Shown one piece after another: positions 32,849 through 41,776 of a stretch of DNA of 64,000 bases (position 1 is its first letter; each line of letters begins with the position of its first letter). The stretch covers positions 38,067-102,066 of the forward strand of contig JBAQWV010000161.1 in NCBI GenBank assembly GCA_049299095.1. Direction: 5' to 3'. The translations under genes and the position numbers were made by a program. The notes below the pieces were generated by a model. The model ran no database searches. It saw nothing but the letters and a program-made list of their open reading frames with translations, and had not been told where the DNA came from. This stretch comes from JAAEKA01 sp049299095. Its GTDB lineage: Bacteria > Chloroflexota > Anaerolineae > JAAEKA01.

Positions 32849-33859
32849 TTAAGTAGTGTGGATGCGGCGGCGCATGGCCAGATGGTTGCGCACCACACGG
32901 AAGCCTGCGTCTTGCAGCGCACTCATCAGTTCAAGATGCTCGCCTTGATGATCCACGCGCACCGGTCGTTGGGGATAATCGGCCAGAAACGCCAGTGCAT
33001 AGCGCACCAACGGCTGTTCATACTGCCCGCGCACGGTAGGATGCACGGCAAAAGCGAGCTGATGTACCCCCTGCCAGCGTCGTGCGTCAATGGACAACCA
33101 GGCCAGCAGACCGGCGCTGCCGTGTATGGCCAAGCGTCGGATGCGATTGCGCCCGGCCAGTTCCCAAAGCCTTTCGCCCATCCGCTGATCGGCTAGTTGC
33201 ATAAAATCGTGCGAACGCACAGGCCGCCACCACTGCGCTTCTTCACTGCGGCAGGCCGACGTAAGCCGGTACAGCGCCTGCCATTCGTTCATGTTGAAGG
33301 GATGCAGGCCGGCGGGCTGGGCCACGGGAGCCAGCCCGGCTGGCAGCTGGTCAAGCTGGAGCCACGCGTCCTGGGTAAGCGGTTCGAAGCCGAGGGTTTC
33401 GTACAAGCCGCGGGCGATGGTATTGTCAGTGCGCACTTGCAGCACCGCCCAACTGCCACGGCGTTCGTAGATGCGAGCCAGCGCGGCCTCCACCAGGGCG
33501 CGGCCAATGCCACGCCCGCGATAGGCGCGGGTCACGGCCACATTGGCGATCTGCCAGCGCGAGCCGTAAGAATCCATGCGTTGCAGCGTGACGTTGCCGA
33601 CCACACGGCCGTTTTCCACCCACACAAAGCCCCCCAGCACGTCTTCGAGATACGGATCGGAGCGCGCCATGAAGCTGACCAAGGGGCCGACGCGCGACAA
33701 CATGCGCAGATCGCGCAGCGCAGCGATGCCACCTGGCTCCAGTTCACCGGAAAAGGCTTCTTCGATTAAGTCAGCCACTTGGTTTAGGTCGCGGCGTGGA
33801 TCAAGGGGTCGCAACCCATCGTGTGGCGCAGGTTGATCAAGGATAAGTTGGGCGCTCAT
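32849..33859 (-). CDS. GNAT-family N-acetyltransferase, probably two-domain
   Basis: 336 residues. The N-terminal half is a clear GNAT fold: NVAVTRAYRGRGIGRALVEA is the acetyl-CoA pyrophosphate-binding motif A, followed by LQVRTDNTIARGLYETLGFE (motif B). The C-terminal half (about 190-336; LVRYALAFLADYPQRPVRVD) looks like a decayed second GNAT domain without the Q/RxxGxG/A loop, as in tandem GNAT proteins. Acetyl acceptor unknown. Confidence 0.85.
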   Translation of the reverse strand: MSAQLILDQPAPHDGLRPLDPRRDLNQVADLIEEAFSGELEPGGIAALRDLRMLSRVGPLVSFMARSDPYLEDVLGGFVWVENGRVVGNVTLQRMDSYGSRWQIANVAVTRAYRGRGIGRALVEAALARIYERRGSWAVLQVRTDNTIARGLYETLGFEPLTQDAWLQLDQLPAGLAPVAQPAGLHPFNMNEWQALYRLTSACRSEEAQWWRPVRSHDFMQLADQRMGERLWELAGRNRIRRLAIHGSAGLLAWLSIDARRWQGVHQLAFAVHPTVRGQYEQPLVRYALAFLADYPQRPVRVDHQGEHLELMSALQDAGFRVVRNHLAMRRRIHTT

Positions 33860-33889
33860 CTCACCGCAGCGATGCCGCAGAATGAAGCA

Positions 33890-33918
33890 ATTTTGACATA
33901 ATTCAGGGGTTTTGGCAA
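33890..33918 (-). promoter_or_regulatory. Promoter of the GNAT gene
   Basis: On the minus strand TTGCCA (33913-33918), 17-base spacer, CAAAAT (33890-33895). The start codon is about 24 bases beyond the predicted start. The stretch 33919-34062 holds no gene. Confidence 0.45.
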
Positions 33919-34062
33919 GTCATTTCATGCGCGGCTGACCTCTTGAGGGGTGAGTTATTATCGTCAGTGATGTAAACGAGCGATAACAGCGCACTGTGTA
34001 CCGATTTTGGTCGAAGCAACGACGAAGAATCTGCACCCCCATCCAACCGATAGCGAATTCAG

Positions 34063-34091
34063 TTGCCATAAACTGCCAGCCATGCTACAAT
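34063..34091 (+). promoter_or_regulatory. Promoter giving a leaderless DUF951 mRNA
   Basis: TTGCCA (34063-34068), 17-base spacer, TACAAT (34086-34091). The ATG at 34098 follows the -10 by exactly six bases and has no Shine-Dalgarno sequence. Confidence 0.6.
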
Positions 34092-34097
34092 TTAGCT

Positions 34098-34322
34098 ATG
34101 CCTATGGAGATTTATCTTGGCGATATCGCGCGCCTGCGCAAGCCCCATCCCTGTGGCGGTTACGAATGGACGGTGGTGCGGCTGGGCGCGGACATTGGCT
34201 TGCAGTGTAACACGTGCCAGCGCCGCGTGTTGTTGCCGCGTCGTGAGTTTGAAAAACGGCTTAAGACGTTTGTACAGCGCGGCCAGCCATCTGATACCCC
34301 CTCCGCCACTTACATTGTTTAG
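34098..34322 (+). CDS. DUF951 protein
   Basis: 74 residues. MEIYLGDIARLRKPHPCGGY, then EWTVVRLGADIGLQCNTCQR and RVLLPRREFEKRLK are the conserved blocks of DUF951, a small protein of unknown function common in Gram-positive and related bacteria. The PHPCGG and CNTCQR motifs suggest a metal or nucleic-acid binding ribbon. A second ATG two codons in is possible; the first is preferred because of its distance from the -10 box. A terminator follows 8 bases after the stop. Confidence 0.85.
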   Translation: MPMEIYLGDIARLRKPHPCGGYEWTVVRLGADIGLQCNTCQRRVLLPRREFEKRLKTFVQRGQPSDTPSATYIV

Positions 34323-34330
34323 GCGACCTA

Positions 34331-34357
34331 CCCCAGACGCAAGGTCTGGGGCTTTTC
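34331..34357 (+). terminator. Intrinsic terminator after the DUF951 gene
   Basis: CCCCAGAC (34331-34338) pairs with GTCTGGGG (34344-34351), followed by CTTTTC. A compact, strong stem. Confidence 0.9.
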
Positions 34358-34424
34358 TTAAGCAACGCTTTCAAAGACTGAATAAAAATCGTTTTATCAA
34401 ACGCATAACGCGGTAACCAAACGT

Positions 34425-35837
34425 ATGACCACACTACCCCGTTCACAGGGCTTCTCTCCTGTCCTGTCAAATCGCTACTTCCAGCGTTTGTGGGCAGCTC
34501 AGTGGCTGTCGCAGACGTCGCAGAACACGATCAACTTCATTCTGATCGTGTTAATTGAACGCTTGACCGGCTCTAGTATCCAGTTGGGGCTGATGATCTT
34601 GTCCTTCACACTGCCCGGCGTGATCTTCGCGCCGATCAGCGGCATCATCATTGACCGGTGGTCAAAACGACGGGTTCTGGTTGCGTCCAACGCGCTGCGC
34701 GTCTTGATGGTGATCAACTATCTCTTGTTGATCGAAATTTTTAGCACACACTATAATGGCTGGGTTTTGTTCGCTTTGTATGCCACAGCCTTCATTATGG
34801 CGACCATTGCCCAGTTCTTCAACCCGGCTGAAGCGGCGACCATCCCCTTCCTGGTAGAGCGCAATCACCTGATGGCGGCCAATTCGCTGTTTAACCTCAC
34901 CCTGGCCCTATCACAAGTCTTCGGTCTGATCATCTTTGGCCCGCTGGCTGTCAAGCTGATTGGCATCGAGGCCGCGTTTGTCATGGTCGCTGTGGGCTAT
35001 GCACTGGCCGCGCTGTTGGTTAGTCGCCTGCCTGCCGACCAGCCTAACGCCTCGCATCAAGCCTTTTACAACAGCCGACAACGCGCCCAAACCGAGTTCC
35101 GTGAGGGCATTGATTTCGTCGCGCGTGACCGCATCGTACTCACCAGCATGATGCACCTGACGCTAATTGCCTCGCTGGTGATGGTTTTGGCGATGCTGGC
35201 CCCGGGCATCTCATCGCGCGTCTTTCATCTCGCGCCTGAAGATGCCATCATCGTGTTTGCGCCTGCGGGTATCGGCATGTTACTGGCCGCGGTGGTGCTG
35301 GGCCGCTGGGGCGCACGCTTTCCCAAGCCGCGGTTGGTGCGGCTGGGATTGGCGCTGATGACCCTGAGCTATCTGCTGTTTGGCATCATTGCCTGGCGTT
35401 TCCAGGTCACCAACCAGCCGCTGATCCTCGGCACGGCCATCATCCATCTGCCCCCAGCCAGCGCGGCGTTAATTCTGACCACGGTTGGCCTTAGCTTGCT
35501 GCTGGGCTTGACCATGTCCAGTGTAAATATCGTATCGCAAACGCTGTTGCAGGAGCGCACGCCGGAGCAATTGCGCGGCCGTGTCTTTTCTGTGCAGTTT
35601 ATGTTGAACAACTTGGTTGGCATTCCCCCCATGCTTGCCATCGGCGCGCTGGCCGACTGGATCGGCATCCCTCCCATGCTGGTGGGCATCAGCGCGCTGG
35701 TATTGATCGTCTTGTTGCTCACGCTGCGGCTGGAAGCGCGGCTTCAGGCGGAAGCGGGCAATGCCGAATCATTCTCTGCCCCGGCGACTGGTGTTGAGCC
35801 GCCGGTCGAAAGCCCGCCCGATTCTGATCCCTTGTAA
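34425..35837 (+). CDS. Major facilitator superfamily exporter
   Basis: 470 residues, about 12 membrane segments. Entry NRYFQRLWAAQWLSQTSQN and the loop between helices 2 and 3 (APISGIIIDRWSKRRVLVAS, the DRxxRR motif) are those of the MFS_3/EntS-like drug or siderophore exporters. ERTPEQLRGRVFSVQFML is the matching motif after helix 10. The C-terminal tail of about 40 residues is Pro/Glu-rich and probably disordered. Substrate unknown. The next gene follows closely and has its own ribosome binding site. Confidence 0.88.
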   Translation: MTTLPRSQGFSPVLSNRYFQRLWAAQWLSQTSQNTINFILIVLIERLTGSSIQLGLMILSFTLPGVIFAPISGIIIDRWSKRRVLVASNALRVLMVINYLLLIEIFSTHYNGWVLFALYATAFIMATIAQFFNPAEAATIPFLVERNHLMAANSLFNLTLALSQVFGLIIFGPLAVKLIGIEAAFVMVAVGYALAALLVSRLPADQPNASHQAFYNSRQRAQTEFREGIDFVARDRIVLTSMMHLTLIASLVMVLAMLAPGISSRVFHLAPEDAIIVFAPAGIGMLLAAVVLGRWGARFPKPRLVRLGLALMTLSYLLFGIIAWRFQVTNQPLILGTAIIHLPPASAALILTTVGLSLLLGLTMSSVNIVSQTLLQERTPEQLRGRVFSVQFMLNNLVGIPPMLAIGALADWIGIPPMLVGISALVLIVLLLTLRLEARLQAEAGNAESFSAPATGVEPPVESPPDSDPL

Positions 35838-35861
35838 CCCTGTTGATTGGGAGGTAGGTTT

Positions 35862-36614
35862 ATGCTGCGTAGTGACTTGGTTCGTTATCTGGATCGTTAT
35901 CTGCGGATTGACGACATCGCCGATTATGGCCCGCAGGGCTTGCAGGTGGAGGGCGCCGCCGAGGTGACACGCATCGCCTTCACCGTAGACGCGGGCTTGC
36001 CGTGCATCGAAGCCGCGGCTAAAGTTGGCGCGCAGATGCAGGTCGTGCATCACGGTCTGTTTTGGGGCAACATCCAGCCGATCCGCGGGCCGTTTGGCCG
36101 TCGTGTGGCGCGGCTGATCCAAACCAATCTCAATCTGTACGCCGCGCACCTGGCGCTGGATGCCCATCCCGAAGTCGGCAACAATGCCGAGCTGGCGCGC
36201 CTGCTGGAGCTAACGGTAGACAGCTGGTTCAGCGAAACCAAGGGAACGGACATCGGTGTGATCGCCACCGCGCCAGAGGGGCTCACTGTGGATGCGCTCG
36301 GCGCAGCTCTGAAGGCGCGCCTGGGGGTGGAACCACGGCTGCTGGCCCATGGCCCCAGCACGGTACACCGTGTCGCCATTATCTCTGGCAGCGGTAGTGA
36401 CGGCATCGCGGAAGCCGCCGCTCTGGGAGCCGACACCTTCATCACTGGCGAAACCTCGCATTCCCACTTTTACGAGGCCAGCGACCATGGACTGAACGTC
36501 TTCTTTGGTGGACACTATGCCACGGAAACCGTCGGCCTGAAGGCACTCGGACGCCACCTAAACGGCAAGTTCGGCCTGGAAACGGTCTTTATTGACCTGC
36601 CCACCGGCATGTAA
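35862..36614 (+). CDS. Nif3-like dinuclear metal-centre protein
   Basis: 250 residues, the short form of the Nif3/YbgI family, ring-shaped hexamers with two metals per subunit. Metal ligands are visible: VVHHGLFWG, the Asp of LALDAHPEVGNN, and the late ETSHSHFYEASDHGLNVFFGGHYATE block. The entry YGPQGLQVEG is characteristic. Often annotated as GTP cyclohydrolase I type 2, but the true substrate is unsettled. GGGAGG is 7 bases before the ATG at 35862. It converges with the helicase gene. Confidence 0.92.
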   Translation: MLRSDLVRYLDRYLRIDDIADYGPQGLQVEGAAEVTRIAFTVDAGLPCIEAAAKVGAQMQVVHHGLFWGNIQPIRGPFGRRVARLIQTNLNLYAAHLALDAHPEVGNNAELARLLELTVDSWFSETKGTDIGVIATAPEGLTVDALGAALKARLGVEPRLLAHGPSTVHRVAIISGSGSDGIAEAAALGADTFITGETSHSHFYEASDHGLNVFFGGHYATETVGLKALGRHLNGKFGLETVFIDLPTGM

Positions 36615-36629
36615 CCCCGTGTCATCGCG

Positions 36630-39506
36630 CTAGCGTAGCCACGCCCGCGCCGCGCCCGGCAGCGTTGCCATAGGTGCGCGCTGTACTGTGCAGTCGGGTA
36701 GCGATTCGAGGAAAAGCTGGCCGTAGCGTTTAGTCAGTACACGATTATCGAGGATAAGGCATACCCCGCGATCCTGGCGACTGCGGATCAGCCGCCCAAA
36801 GCCCTGACGAAAGCGCAGGATTGCATCGGGCACCGAATAGTGGTAAAAGGCATCGTCGAAAGTTTCCGCGCGCGCGGCCACAATCGGATCGTTCGGCACT
36901 GCAAAGGGTAACCGCACCAGCACCAAACCGCTCAAGGCTGCGCCTACCACGTCCACCCCTTCCCAAAAACTACGCGTCCCCAGCAACACCGCACGCGGGG
37001 TTGTGCGGAAGTTTTCCAGCAATTGCCGCCGACTGCCGCCGCTGCCCTGCTGGAAGAGAGTAATTCCTGCGGCAGCCAGCCCCGGCCCCAGCGCGTCCGC
37101 TGTTTGGCGTAACTGCTGATACGCTGTGAACAGCACCATCGTGCGGCCCTCCAGCGCGGAGGCGAGCGCGCGGATCGTGTCTTCCACCTGCCGCTGGAAC
37201 AGGGGGCCGTTGGGGTCGGAAATGTCCGTCGGCACGAAGATCAGTGTCGAATTTTTGTAATCGAACGGGGAGCCGACTGTCGCGGTGCGCGCATCGCGTG
37301 CGTTGAGCCGCTCCTGAATATAGGTGTAGGAACCCGCGGTGCGCAGTGTGGCCGAGGTCAGCACCACCGTTTCCTTCTTCATGAACAGATGCTCCTCCAC
37401 CAACGGCCCTACATGCAGCGGTGCAACATGCAGTGAGAGACTGCGATCATCGCCGGTCGCCTCCAGCCAGTAGATGCTGCCGCTCGCCGCGTCGCTGACC
37501 GCCTCGTGAATGTAGCGTTGCGCGTCGTTCAGCAGCGAGGTCATGGTCAACGTTTCCGCAGCCAGGCTTTCCAGTTCCGGCGATTGCCGCGCGGTCAACA
37601 GGTCATTCAAATCCTGGTTCAGCTTGGCCAGCGCCACGGCCAGATCGTTCAGCGGCCCGGCCAGCGTGTCCCAGGCGATTTCCACCTGCGTCCAGCCTGC
37701 CTGATTGCGCACCTTCGGCTCCAGGCGCAGGCGCAAGCCATACGCGCCAGGCGCGGGCTGATCGGCAAAGAGAAACTCGCCCAGCACGTTGAAGAACTGA
37801 CGCAGCAAATCGCGCACTTCCTCGGTCTGCTGTTGTGCGCGCAGGGCCTGCTGCTCCAGCGCAAAGCGTGTTTCCGGCGCAAGTCCCAGGCGTTCCAGGC
37901 GGCGCAGCTCATACAACACGCCGCTGCGTCCCTCGCCCCCTTCCGGGTAGATATCGCGCAGCAGCCGCTCCAGATGTGGTTGCGACGCGGTATAGCTCAT
38001 CTGGTTGGTGGTGGCGTCCTCCAGGTGGTGCGCCTCGTCAATAACGACATGCTCGTAGGCCGGTAGCACCTGATTATCCACGTTGGCATCGGCCATCAAC
38101 AGCGAGTGGTTGGCGATGACAAGATGTGCGCCCGCGCTTTCGTGGCGGTTGCGGTAGAAAAAGCAGCGGCCAGCCTGCCCGCTCGCGCACACATCATCGC
38201 TGCAAGCGTTGCTCTCCGAAGCCAACCGTGCCCAGATCGCTTCCTCGCGGCCACCCCACAGAAACAATTCGGCGCGGTCGCCCGTTTCCGTTTGCGCCAG
38301 CCACACCAACACCCGCGCCAGTACGCGCAGCTCATCGTCGCTCAAATCGGTGCGGCTGCGCATGGTGTCCAGTCGCCGCGGGCAGAGATAGTTCGCGCGG
38401 CCCTTCATCAGCGTCACGCGTGCGCCTGCGAGCCGCGCAGCCAGTTGCTGGAAGGGGCTGTCCTGTTGGACGCGCGCCGCCTCGAATACGTTCAGCAGAT
38501 CGGGAATGTCCTTGGTGTACAACTGATCCTGCAAGTTGATCGTGTTCGTGCTGACCACCACCCGGCTGCGATTCTGTACCGCCCAGGCGAGAGAAGGCAA
38601 CAGATAGGCCAGGCTCTTGCCAGTGCCGGTTCCTGCCTCGATCAACAGATGTTCGCTGTTGTTGAAAGCATCAGCCACCGCGCGCAGCATCTCGACTTGC
38701 GGCTCGCGGTGTTCGTAGCCGGGCAACAAACGCTCCAGCGGGCCATCCGGCTCCAGAAACGCGGCCAGTTGCTCCACATCCAGCGGCTCGCGGTTATCCA
38801 GCGGCTGCAATTCGTCGGGAAAGCGCGGGGTGCGCCGAGCCGCGGGGCTGAGCAGTGGCTCCAAACCACCTGCTTCCAGAGCGGCACGCTCGTAGGCCTT
38901 CAAAAACGCCGTGCGCGTGGCCCGCTTTTCGGCCTCGGCAAAGAAAGCGCGCAAGCCCCAGCCGCTTTGCTGCGCCAACCGGTTGATTTCGATCAGGGTC
39001 GGCAGCGGCAATTCTGCGGCCTTTGCCTGCAACGCATCGAGCAGCAAGGCGGTCGCGCGCGCATCGTCTCCAGCGCGGTGTGCATGGGTGAGGTCAATGT
39101 TGAACCCGGCGGCCAGCGCGCCCAGGCTGTAGCTGGAACGGCCCGGCAAGACGATGCTGGCTACTTCAAAGGTGTCCAGCACCGGATTGGCAAAGCTCAA
39201 GCCCGCGGCGCGCACAAAGCCCAGGTCAAAGCTAGCATTGTGCGCTACAATGGCCGCGTCGCCGATGAAGCGTGCCAGTGGGTTGAGCACCTCCTGGATC
39301 GTGGGCTGACCAATCAGGTCACGGTCGGCAATGCCGGTTAACTGGGTGATAACGAAGTGCAGCTTGCGCCGCGGGTTGACCAGGGTACTCCATTGGTCAA
39401 TGATTTCGCCGTCGCGCAGCTTGGCGCAGCCGATTTCGATGATCGCGTCCCGCTTGGGATCGAGGCCGGTGGTTTCGAGGTCGAGAGCAACGTATGTTTG
39501 AGCCAT
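36630..39506 (-). CDS. dinG: Exonuclease-DinG helicase fusion
   Basis: 958 residues. N-terminal DnaQ-like 3'-5' exonuclease (about 1-170): VALDLETTGLD, HNASFDLGFVRAAG and HRAGDDARATALLL give the DEDDh residues. The rest is a DinG/XPD-type SF2 helicase: Walker A in EAGTGTGKSLAYLLPS (about 289), DEAH box in VVIDEAHHLED (about 489), and motif VI QGFGRLIRSRQDRG. Four Cys (NYLCPRR, NACSDDVCASGQAGRC) sit where DinG carries its iron-sulphur cluster. The Firmicute DinG has the same fusion. Probably resolves R-loops or forked structures. The ATG at 39506 follows a -10 box by nine bases. Confidence 0.93.
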   Translation of the reverse strand: MAQTYVALDLETTGLDPKRDAIIEIGCAKLRDGEIIDQWSTLVNPRRKLHFVITQLTGIADRDLIGQPTIQEVLNPLARFIGDAAIVAHNASFDLGFVRAAGLSFANPVLDTFEVASIVLPGRSSYSLGALAAGFNIDLTHAHRAGDDARATALLLDALQAKAAELPLPTLIEINRLAQQSGWGLRAFFAEAEKRATRTAFLKAYERAALEAGGLEPLLSPAARRTPRFPDELQPLDNREPLDVEQLAAFLEPDGPLERLLPGYEHREPQVEMLRAVADAFNNSEHLLIEAGTGTGKSLAYLLPSLAWAVQNRSRVVVSTNTINLQDQLYTKDIPDLLNVFEAARVQQDSPFQQLAARLAGARVTLMKGRANYLCPRRLDTMRSRTDLSDDELRVLARVLVWLAQTETGDRAELFLWGGREEAIWARLASESNACSDDVCASGQAGRCFFYRNRHESAGAHLVIANHSLLMADANVDNQVLPAYEHVVIDEAHHLEDATTNQMSYTASQPHLERLLRDIYPEGGEGRSGVLYELRRLERLGLAPETRFALEQQALRAQQQTEEVRDLLRQFFNVLGEFLFADQPAPGAYGLRLRLEPKVRNQAGWTQVEIAWDTLAGPLNDLAVALAKLNQDLNDLLTARQSPELESLAAETLTMTSLLNDAQRYIHEAVSDAASGSIYWLEATGDDRSLSLHVAPLHVGPLVEEHLFMKKETVVLTSATLRTAGSYTYIQERLNARDARTATVGSPFDYKNSTLIFVPTDISDPNGPLFQRQVEDTIRALASALEGRTMVLFTAYQQLRQTADALGPGLAAAGITLFQQGSGGSRRQLLENFRTTPRAVLLGTRSFWEGVDVVGAALSGLVLVRLPFAVPNDPIVAARAETFDDAFYHYSVPDAILRFRQGFGRLIRSRQDRGVCLILDNRVLTKRYGQLFLESLPDCTVQRAPMATLPGAARAWLR

Positions 39507-39515
39507 GATAGCCGG

Positions 39516-39521
39516 ATTATA
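39516..39521 (-). promoter_or_regulatory. -10 box of dinG, nearly leaderless
   Basis: TATAAT on the minus strand, nine bases before the start codon of dinG. The -35 is weak (GTGTCA at 39537-39542), and this region is shared with the divergent TPP riboswitch promoter, so the two may compete. Confidence 0.45.
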
Positions 39522-39536
39522 CCGCAAAAAATGAAT

Positions 39537-39565
39537 TTGACACCTACCCGCGCTGGTGCTACACT
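39537..39565 (+). promoter_or_regulatory. Promoter of the TPP-riboswitch transcript
   Basis: TTGACA (39537-39542), 17-base spacer, TACACT (39560-39565). Predicted start near 39572, about 15 bases before the riboswitch. Confidence 0.75.
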
Positions 39566-39586
39566 GCATCTATCAATTTATTGCAG

Positions 39587-39681
39587 CCAGGGGAGCCGGA
39601 AAGTGTCCGGCTGAGAGGGTGGCCAATCTGCCACCGACCCTCTGAACCTGACCTGGGTAATGCCGGCGTAGGGATGTGCTC
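39587..39681 (+). ncRNA. TPP riboswitch (THI box)
   Basis: Conserved elements in order: CAGGGGAGCC (P2 side), GGCTGAGAGGG (pyrimidine-sensing J3-2 helix, with the invariant CUGAGA), a variable P3 stem (GGTGGCC/.. CCACC), ACCCTCTGAACCTGA, then CTGGGTAATGCCGGCGTAGG (pyrophosphate-sensing P4/P5 with the invariant GUAGGGA that follows). It should bind thiamine pyrophosphate. The intrinsic terminator 16 bases on makes it a transcriptional off switch. The gene behind it makes TPP and those further on import thiamine. Confidence 0.96.
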
Positions 39682-39697
39682 CAACGCAGATCGCAAG

Positions 39698-39728
39698 GCT
39701 GTTTGCCGACCAGGCAGGCAGCTTTTTT
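39698..39728 (+). terminator. Expression-platform terminator of the TPP riboswitch
   Basis: GCTGTTTGCC (39698-39707) pairs with GGCAGGCAGC (39713-39722) using G-U pairs in the middle, followed by TTTTTT (39723-39728). It lies 21 bases before the thiamine pyrophosphokinase start. Confidence 0.9.
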
Positions 39729-39748
39729 GTTGTATAAGGATGCGAGCG

Positions 39749-40381
39749 ATGCGTGTATTTGTTGTTGGCAGCAGTCCGCAGTTTCTCAAGCCCGATTTAT
39801 ATGAACCGCAGCCCGACGATCTGGTGGTGGCGGCTGACGGCGGCGCGAATCTCTGTACCTGGTGGCACTGGCCGGTTGATGCCGTGGTCGGCGACATGGA
39901 TTCGATCTTCGCTGATGTTCGCGCCCAACTAGAGGCTCGCGGGGTGCCCTTTCACATCTCGCCGGTAGAGAAGGACGAAACCGATCTGGAACTGGCGTTG
40001 TCGCTGGCTTTGGCGCGCGGGGCCAGCGAGATCATCATTGCGGGCACGTTGGGGGCGCGCTTGGATCACACGCTGGGCGCGCTGGCTTTACTGGTGACAT
40101 TGCAAGAAGCGGGTGTGCCCGCGCGCATAGTGGACGGCTCCCAAACAGTCTGGCTGGTCAAGGATCGTCTTTCTGTCTTTGGTGAAGTGCACGATCTGCT
40201 GTCGCTGTTACCGTATGGCGGCGACGCCCAGGGGGTCAGCGTCACCGGTGTCTATTGGCCTCTGAACGACGCCGATCTGCCGCTGGGGCCGTCCCTGGCG
40301 ATCAGCAACAAGATGACCGCTCGCCGCGCCGATATCAGCGTGCAAGCAGGGCAATTAATCGCGGTTCACATCCGCACGTAA
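39749..40381 (+). CDS. Thiamine pyrophosphokinase
   Basis: 210 residues. Transfers pyrophosphate from ATP to thiamine to give TPP. Motifs: VVAADGGANLC, VVGDMDSI (metal-binding Asp), EKDETDLELALSLAL and GTLGARLDHTLGALALL, all typical. The C-terminal half (VWLVKDRLSVFGE; LLPYGGDAQGVSVTGVYWPL; LAISNKMTARRADISVQAG) is the thiamine-binding beta domain. The ATG at 39749 is preferred over 39740 because AAGGA ends 8 bases before it. It is the first gene under the TPP riboswitch. Confidence 0.93.
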   Translation: MRVFVVGSSPQFLKPDLYEPQPDDLVVAADGGANLCTWWHWPVDAVVGDMDSIFADVRAQLEARGVPFHISPVEKDETDLELALSLALARGASEIIIAGTLGARLDHTLGALALLVTLQEAGVPARIVDGSQTVWLVKDRLSVFGEVHDLLSLLPYGGDAQGVSVTGVYWPLNDADLPLGPSLAISNKMTARRADISVQAGQLIAVHIRT

Positions 40382-40421
40382 CGAGCCGGAGACTTTGATC
40401 TGCGGCTAAAAACGCGCAGCC

Positions 40422-40495
40422 CCGCCCTGGGTTGAAACCCCAGGGCGGATAAAACCGGCTGGAAGCCGGTTCTGTCAGCCCTCAGGGGCTTTTTA
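40422..40495 (+). terminator. Three stacked hairpins, the last a terminator
   Basis: CCGCCCTGGG/CCCAGGGCGG (40422-40448), AACCGGCT/AGCCGGTT (40453-40471) and AGCCC/GGGCT (40477-40490), the last followed by TTTTAT. The middle and last stems look like a dispersed intergenic repeat. They would lower read-through from the kinase gene into thiB. Confidence 0.65.
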
Positions 40496-40499
40496 TATC

Positions 40500-40529
40500 G
40501 TCAGACAGCGAATTACCTGCTGGCTGACC
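40500..40529 (+). repeat. Inverted-repeat element copy A, before thiB
   Basis: GTCAGACAGCGAAT and CTGGCTGACC form an imperfect stem. The same element occurs as a perfect stem at 41711-41744, ahead of the permease gene. Its last base is 19 before the thiB start codon. Confidence 0.6.
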
Positions 40530-40548
40530 TCTCCAAAGGCCATGTAAT

Positions 40549-41634
40549 ATGAAAAAATGGATAATCCCAAGTTTAATGACGGTCGTGTTATGGCTGGTGG
40601 CTTGCACCGCCGCCCCCGCTACCCCAGTGCCGGGTACGTCACCCGCCGCGCCGCAAAAGCTGGTGCTGATGAGCCACGACAGCTTTGCAGCCAGCGAGGC
40701 GGTGATCCAGCAATTCGAGCAGGAACATAACGTCACAATCGAATTCCTCAAGGCTGGCGATGCGGGCGAAGCCCTGAACAAAGCGTGTTTGAGCAAGAGC
40801 AACCCGCTGGCCGATGTTTTCTTTGGCGTGGACAATACCTTCCTCAGCCGCGCGCTCGCCTGCGACATCTTCGAGCCGTATGCGTCGCCTGCGCTGGCTA
40901 ATATCCCCGCCGCGCTCAGACTCGACCCGCAAAACCGCCTGTTGCCGGTGGACTTCGGCTACGTCAACCTGAACTACGACCGCGCCTGGTTCGCCACGAA
41001 GAACATCCCCGTGCCGCAAAGTCTGGAGGATCTGACCCAGCCCGCGTACAAAGGGCTGCTGGTAACCCCCAACCCCGCTACCTCGTCGCCTGGCCTGGCC
41101 TTTTTGTTGGCGACCATCGCCCATTTCGGTGAGAGTGGCGACTATACCTATCTCGATTTCTGGCGTGACCTGCGCGCCAACGACCTGCTGGTGACTGATG
41201 GTTGGAGCGATGCGTACTTTTCACAGTTCACCGTCGGCAGCGGCGGCGAGGGAACGCGCCCGCTGGTAGTTAGCTACAGCACCAGCCCGGCTGCGGATGT
41301 GTTCTACAGCGAAGGGGCCAAGACCGAGCCAGACAGCGGTAATATTTCACCCAACGGCGCGACCTTTCAGCAAATTGAGTTCGTCGGCGTATTGAAGGGC
41401 AGCCAGCAGCCCGCACTGGCGCAGCAGTTTGTGGACTTTCTCCTGAGCCAGACTTTCCAGCAGGACATTCCCTTGCAGATGTTCGTTTATCCGGCCAACC
41501 AGCAGGCCGCGCTGCCGGAGCTGTTCGTGCAGTTCGCTGCCACGCCGGACGCGCCTGCCACGCTCGACCCCGCGGCCATCGAGACCAACCGCGAGCGTTG
41601 GATTGACGTCTGGACGGACGCGGTGTTGCGCTGA
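40549..41634 (+). CDS. thiB: Thiamine ABC transporter binding lipoprotein (ThiB-like)
   Basis: 361 residues. Lipoprotein signal with lipobox LVAC (Cys19). The mature domain has the ThiB pattern: LMSHDSFAASEAVIQQFEQE, DVFFGVDNTFLSRALACDIF, LLPVDFGYVNLNYDRAWF and ALAQQFVDFLLSQTFQQDIP. Iron- or spermidine-type binding proteins share the fold, but the TPP riboswitch and thiamine pyrophosphokinase upstream and ThiP/ThiQ downstream favour thiamine. No normal ribosome binding site is seen just before the ATG. Confidence 0.88.
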   Translation: MKKWIIPSLMTVVLWLVACTAAPATPVPGTSPAAPQKLVLMSHDSFAASEAVIQQFEQEHNVTIEFLKAGDAGEALNKACLSKSNPLADVFFGVDNTFLSRALACDIFEPYASPALANIPAALRLDPQNRLLPVDFGYVNLNYDRAWFATKNIPVPQSLEDLTQPAYKGLLVTPNPATSSPGLAFLLATIAHFGESGDYTYLDFWRDLRANDLLVTDGWSDAYFSQFTVGSGGEGTRPLVVSYSTSPAADVFYSEGAKTEPDSGNISPNGATFQQIEFVGVLKGSQQPALAQQFVDFLLSQTFQQDIPLQMFVYPANQQAALPELFVQFAATPDAPATLDPAAIETNRERWIDVWTDAVLR

Positions 41635-41710
41635 GCAGACCACAGCCGCTTCAGCCACTGACAACGGGCTTCGACAAGGCTCAGCCCACGCCCAGCCCCG
41701 CGGGCTTTGT

Positions 41711-41744
41711 GCGGTCAGCCAGCGAATCTTCGCTGGCTGACCGC
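41711..41744 (+). repeat. Perfect 16-base inverted repeat (element copy B) before thiP
   Basis: GCGGTCAGCCAGCGAA (41711-41726) and TTCGCTGGCTGACCGC (41729-41744) with a 2-base loop. It corresponds to copy A before thiB. The rest of the gap 41635-41776 has no gene. Confidence 0.8.
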
Positions 41745-41776
41745 AGTATACCCTGTACTGAAAGGCATCTGACGAA

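Noticed and set aside
38106..39341. 411-residue plus-strand frame opposite dinG
   Set aside because: Shadow of the helicase gene, with no domain or ribosome binding site.
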